Below the pieces are notes generated by a model. The model made no database searches. It was given only the letters and a program-made list of their open reading frames with translations, and was not told where the DNA came from. Positions 14,343-16,120 of a stretch of DNA of 16,120 nt are shown piece by piece. Positions within the stretch are counted from its first letter, which is position 1. Each line of letters starts with the position of its first letter. The translations under genes were made by a program, and so were the position numbers. Source of the stretch: Methylobacteriaceae bacterium (lineage in GTDB: Bacteria; Pseudomonadota; Alphaproteobacteria; Rhizobiales; Beijerinckiaceae); assembly GCA_019247255.1 (NCBI GenBank), contig JAFAPJ010000453.1:1-16120 (forward strand). Direction: 5' to 3'.

Positions 14343-15554
14343 GTGACATTCCGTCAAGCCAGTCTCGGCTTCATCGCCGCAGCCGCTCTCGTCGCGGGCT
14401 CGGCCTCGGCTCAGGTCGCCGGGCCCGTCCGCATCGGCGTGCTCACCGACATGAGCGGCCCCTTCGCCGACCAGGTCGGGCCCGGCTCCGTCGCGGCCGC
14501 GACCCTCGCGGCCGAGGATTTCGCCAAGGAGAGCGGCGGGCTGCAGGTCGAGATCCTGTCGGCCGACCACCAGAACAAGCCCGATATCGGCTCGGCCATC
14601 GCCCGGCGCTGGGTCGACCAGGAGAACGTGTCGGCGGTCGTCGACCTTCCGAATTCCGGCGTCGCGATCGCGGTCGCGAACCTGATGAAGGAGCGCAACA
14701 AGGTCGCTCTCGCTTCGAGCGCGATGAGCTCGGACCTGACCGGCAAGCTTTGCGCGCCGACGACCGTGCAATGGGTGTCGGACACCTGGGCGCAGGGTTC
14801 GGCCACCGCCCGCGCCCTCGCCGCACGCGACCTCAAGAACTGGTACTTCCTGACCGTCGATTATGCGCTCGGCCAGGCGCTCGAGCGCGACGCCACCTCG
14901 GCCCTGACGGGCGTCGGCGGCAAGGCGGTCGGCGCGACCCGCCATCCGCTTAATACGGCCGATTTCTCGTCACCCCTTCTTTCGGCCCAGGGGTCGGGCG
15001 CAACGGTCCTCGCGCTCGCCAATACCGGCGCCGACATGATCAACGCCGTCAAGCAGGCGGGCGAGTTCGGGCTGACGCCCCGCATGAAGGTCGCGGCTCT
15101 CTTCGTGCAGCTCTCGGACACCCACTCGCTCGGTCTGCCCGTGGCGCAGGGCCTGCAGCTCGCGACCGCCTTCTACTGGGACCGGACGGATGCGGGCCGC
15201 GCCTTCGGCAAGCGCTTCGGCGAGCGGATGAACGGCCGCATGCCGACGGAGGATCATGCGGGCGTCTATTCGGCGACGCTCGCCTACCTGCGGGCCGTGC
15301 GGGACGCGAAGACGGTCGAGGGGGCGAAGGTGGTCGAGGCGATGCGCAAGGCGCCGATCGAGGACCCGCTCTTCGGGACCGTGACGATCAGGCCGGACGG
15401 CCGCGCCGTGCACGACCTGTTCCTCTACGAGGTGAAGGCGCCCGCGGAGAGCCGCGGACCCTACGACTATTACAAGCTGATCTCGACCGTGCCGGGGGAC
15501 CAGGCCTTCCGGCCTTTGAACGAGGGCGGTTGCCCGCTGGTCGGACGTTCCTGA
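14343..15554 (+). CDS. Periplasmic ABC-transporter substrate-binding protein, branched-chain amino acid (LivK-like) family
   Basis: The 403-aa protein starts at a GTG and has a signal peptide at about 1-23 (FIAAAALVAGSASA, cleavage after ASA). The mature part begins with the type I periplasmic binding fold: VRIGVLTDMSGPFADQVGPG (29-48). It runs through both lobes to about residue 385, as in the Peripla_BP_6 group, whose members also bind aromatic acids, amides and urea derivatives. There is no lipobox cysteine. No permease or ATPase genes are seen, so it either works with a transporter encoded downstream beyond the amidase or with one elsewhere. It lies 17 bp after the ligase gene, so it is co-transcribed with the oxygenase and ligase, and it likely captures the compound they act on. 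The ligand itself cannot be told. Confidence 0.93.
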   Translation: MTFRQASLGFIAAAALVAGSASAQVAGPVRIGVLTDMSGPFADQVGPGSVAAATLAAEDFAKESGGLQVEILSADHQNKPDIGSAIARRWVDQENVSAVVDLPNSGVAIAVANLMKERNKVALASSAMSSDLTGKLCAPTTVQWVSDTWAQGSATARALAARDLKNWYFLTVDYALGQALERDATSALTGVGGKAVGATRHPLNTADFSSPLLSAQGSGATVLALANTGADMINAVKQAGEFGLTPRMKVAALFVQLSDTHSLGLPVAQGLQLATAFYWDRTDAGRAFGKRFGERMNGRMPTEDHAGVYSATLAYLRAVRDAKTVEGAKVVEAMRKAPIEDPLFGTVTIRPDGRAVHDLFLYEVKAPAESRGPYDYYKLISTVPGDQAFRPLNEGGCPLVGRS

Positions 15555-15568
15555 GCGGTTGACGCGGT

Positions 15569-15580
15569 CGACGCGCGTCG
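15569..15580. repeat. Perfect 12-bp palindrome in the gap before the amidase
   Basis: CGACGCGCGTCG is self-complementary, and GACGCG occurs three times nearby (15561, 15570, 15591). It follows the binding-protein stop by 14 bp. It may be a protein site, but short GC palindromes are common by chance in such DNA. Confidence 0.3.
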
Positions 15581-15636
15581 CCGACCAAACGACGCGGGCG
15601 ACGGGCCTGGCGCCCGCACGCGCCGCAGCGCCGGCT

Positions 15637-15696
15637 GGCTCGCGCCTTGCGAGCCCGCGTGGGCCGGGCAGGGTCCCAGCGGCCGCGCCCGCGGCC
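15637..15696 (+). terminator. Two GC-rich hairpins in the gap before the amidase, possible attenuator
   Basis: GGCTCGC (15637-15643) pairs with GCGAGCC (15649-15655) around a 5-nt loop. GGCCGC (15681-15686) pairs with GCGGCC (15691-15696) around 4 nt. Neither is followed by a T run. The rest of the 177-bp gap shows no gene or clear promoter. The hairpins could reduce expression of the amidase relative to the upstream genes. Confidence 0.35.
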
Positions 15697-15731
15697 CGGG
15701 GCCGGTCCGCGGCAACAGGTTGGCGCTTCCG

Positions 15732-16120
15732 ATGACGTCACAGGACCCTTCGCTCGGCGGCCGCTCGGACGACGAGCCGCCGCCGGATATCGCGAGCCGG
15801 GTGGCGGCCTATCGTTCGGGACGCCCTCCGGCAGCGGATCTCGACCGCACCTACGCGGCGATCGCCGCGTCGGGCGAGCGCCCGGTCTGGATCTCGCTCC
15901 TGCCGCGCGAGGAGGCGCAAGCCCTGCTAGCGGCAGCCTGCCGGCGGGCCGAGGCGGGCGAGACGCTCTCGCTCCTCGGCGTGCCGTTCGCCGGGAAGGA
16001 CAATATCGACGTGGCGGGGCTCGCGACGACCGCGGCCTGCCCCGATTTCGCCTACCGGCCCGAGCGCTCCGCGACCGCCGTCGAGCGCCTCGTCGCGGCG
16101 GGCGCGGTCCCGGTCGGCAA
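15732..16120 (+). CDS. atzF: Allophanate hydrolase-like amidase (AtzF type), N-terminal part; runs off the window
   Basis: The first 129 residues are present. From about residue 50 they match the opening of the amidase-signature family in its allophanate hydrolase form: GERPVWISLLP (48-58), LLGVPFAGKDNIDVAG (81-96) with the catalytic Lys at 89, then TTAACPDFAY (99-108) and ERSATAVERLVAAGAVPVG (111-129). The Ser-cis-Ser part of the Ser-Ser-Lys triad lies beyond the window. The VAG-x-x-TTAACP and F-A-Y segments are strong markers of AtzF-like enzymes, which split allophanate to ammonia and CO2; a broader amide or urea-derivative role is possible. The first 20 residues are acidic and Pro-rich with no signal peptide, so it is cytoplasmic. 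It follows the binding protein by 177 bp and has only a weak ribosome site, so it may be a separate transcriptional unit. Start at ATG 15732 is likely but not certain. Confidence 0.82.
   Translation, partial: MTSQDPSLGGRSDDEPPPDIASRVAAYRSGRPPAADLDRTYAAIAASGERPVWISLLPREEAQALLAAACRRAEAGETLSLLGVPFAGKDNIDVAGLATTAACPDFAYRPERSATAVERLVAAGAVPVG

Noticed and set aside
12748..14349. Long minus-strand open frame of 533 codons opposite the ligase
   Set aside because: It is antisense to a gene with clear motifs; long open antisense frames are usual in DNA with extreme third-position GC. The translation is His/Arg/Glu-rich and has no motifs.
1..16120. CRISPR array, insertion sequence or prophage genes
   Set aside because: No regular direct repeats at DNA level, no transposase, integrase or phage proteins, and no terminal inverted repeats were seen on either strand.

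Overview
The window is very GC-rich, with strong G/C bias at third codon positions, encoded tRNA CCA, and TTG, CTG and GTG starts. Together with the protein types this suggests an alphaproteobacterium, most likely Hyphomicrobiales and perhaps a relative of the Methylobacteriaceae. The taxonomic placement is inference from composition and gene style. I see no mobile element, CRISPR array or rRNA.

Left block (about 50-9937, all minus strand): a surface-polysaccharide operon. Reading in the direction of transcription it holds a consensus-like promoter, tRNA-Gln(TTG), a 1164-aa glycosyltransferase (coiled coil, about seven 38-residue repeats, a GT-A domain, then a GT-B domain), an NAD-dependent sugar epimerase/dehydratase, a 1402-aa protein with two GT-B-like halves plus a long C-terminal extension, and a GHMP-family heptose-phosphate-type kinase. 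Only 23 bp separate the tRNA 3' end from the first glycosyltransferase ATG. No terminator is visible there, so the tRNA promoter may drive the whole block. The products would make and attach sugars, possibly a heptose, on an exopolysaccharide, capsule or O-antigen. A 45-bp coding-like tail of a convergent plus-strand gene ends at the left edge.

Middle (10018-11246, minus strand): an IclR regulator of the PcaR/PcaU/PobR type, and a small exported protein with two tandem Tudor/Agenet-like repeats.

Right block (11406-16120, plus strand): a probable catabolic operon. A very good sigma-70 promoter with GAAC/GTTC half-sites over its predicted start drives a phthalate-dioxygenase-type Rieske oxygenase, a glutamine-synthetase-like ligase (probable CTG start; the ammonia-site flap glutamate is replaced by Leu), and a periplasmic branched-chain-amino-acid-type binding protein. 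After a 177-bp gap comes the start of an allophanate-hydrolase-like amidase that runs off the window. The simplest reading is uptake and oxidation of a nitrogen-containing, probably aromatic compound, with a gamma-glutamyl ligation step and a final amide/urea-nitrogen release step, controlled by the nearby IclR regulator. This combination is the most promising candidate for an undescribed pathway; the substrate cannot be read from the sequence.
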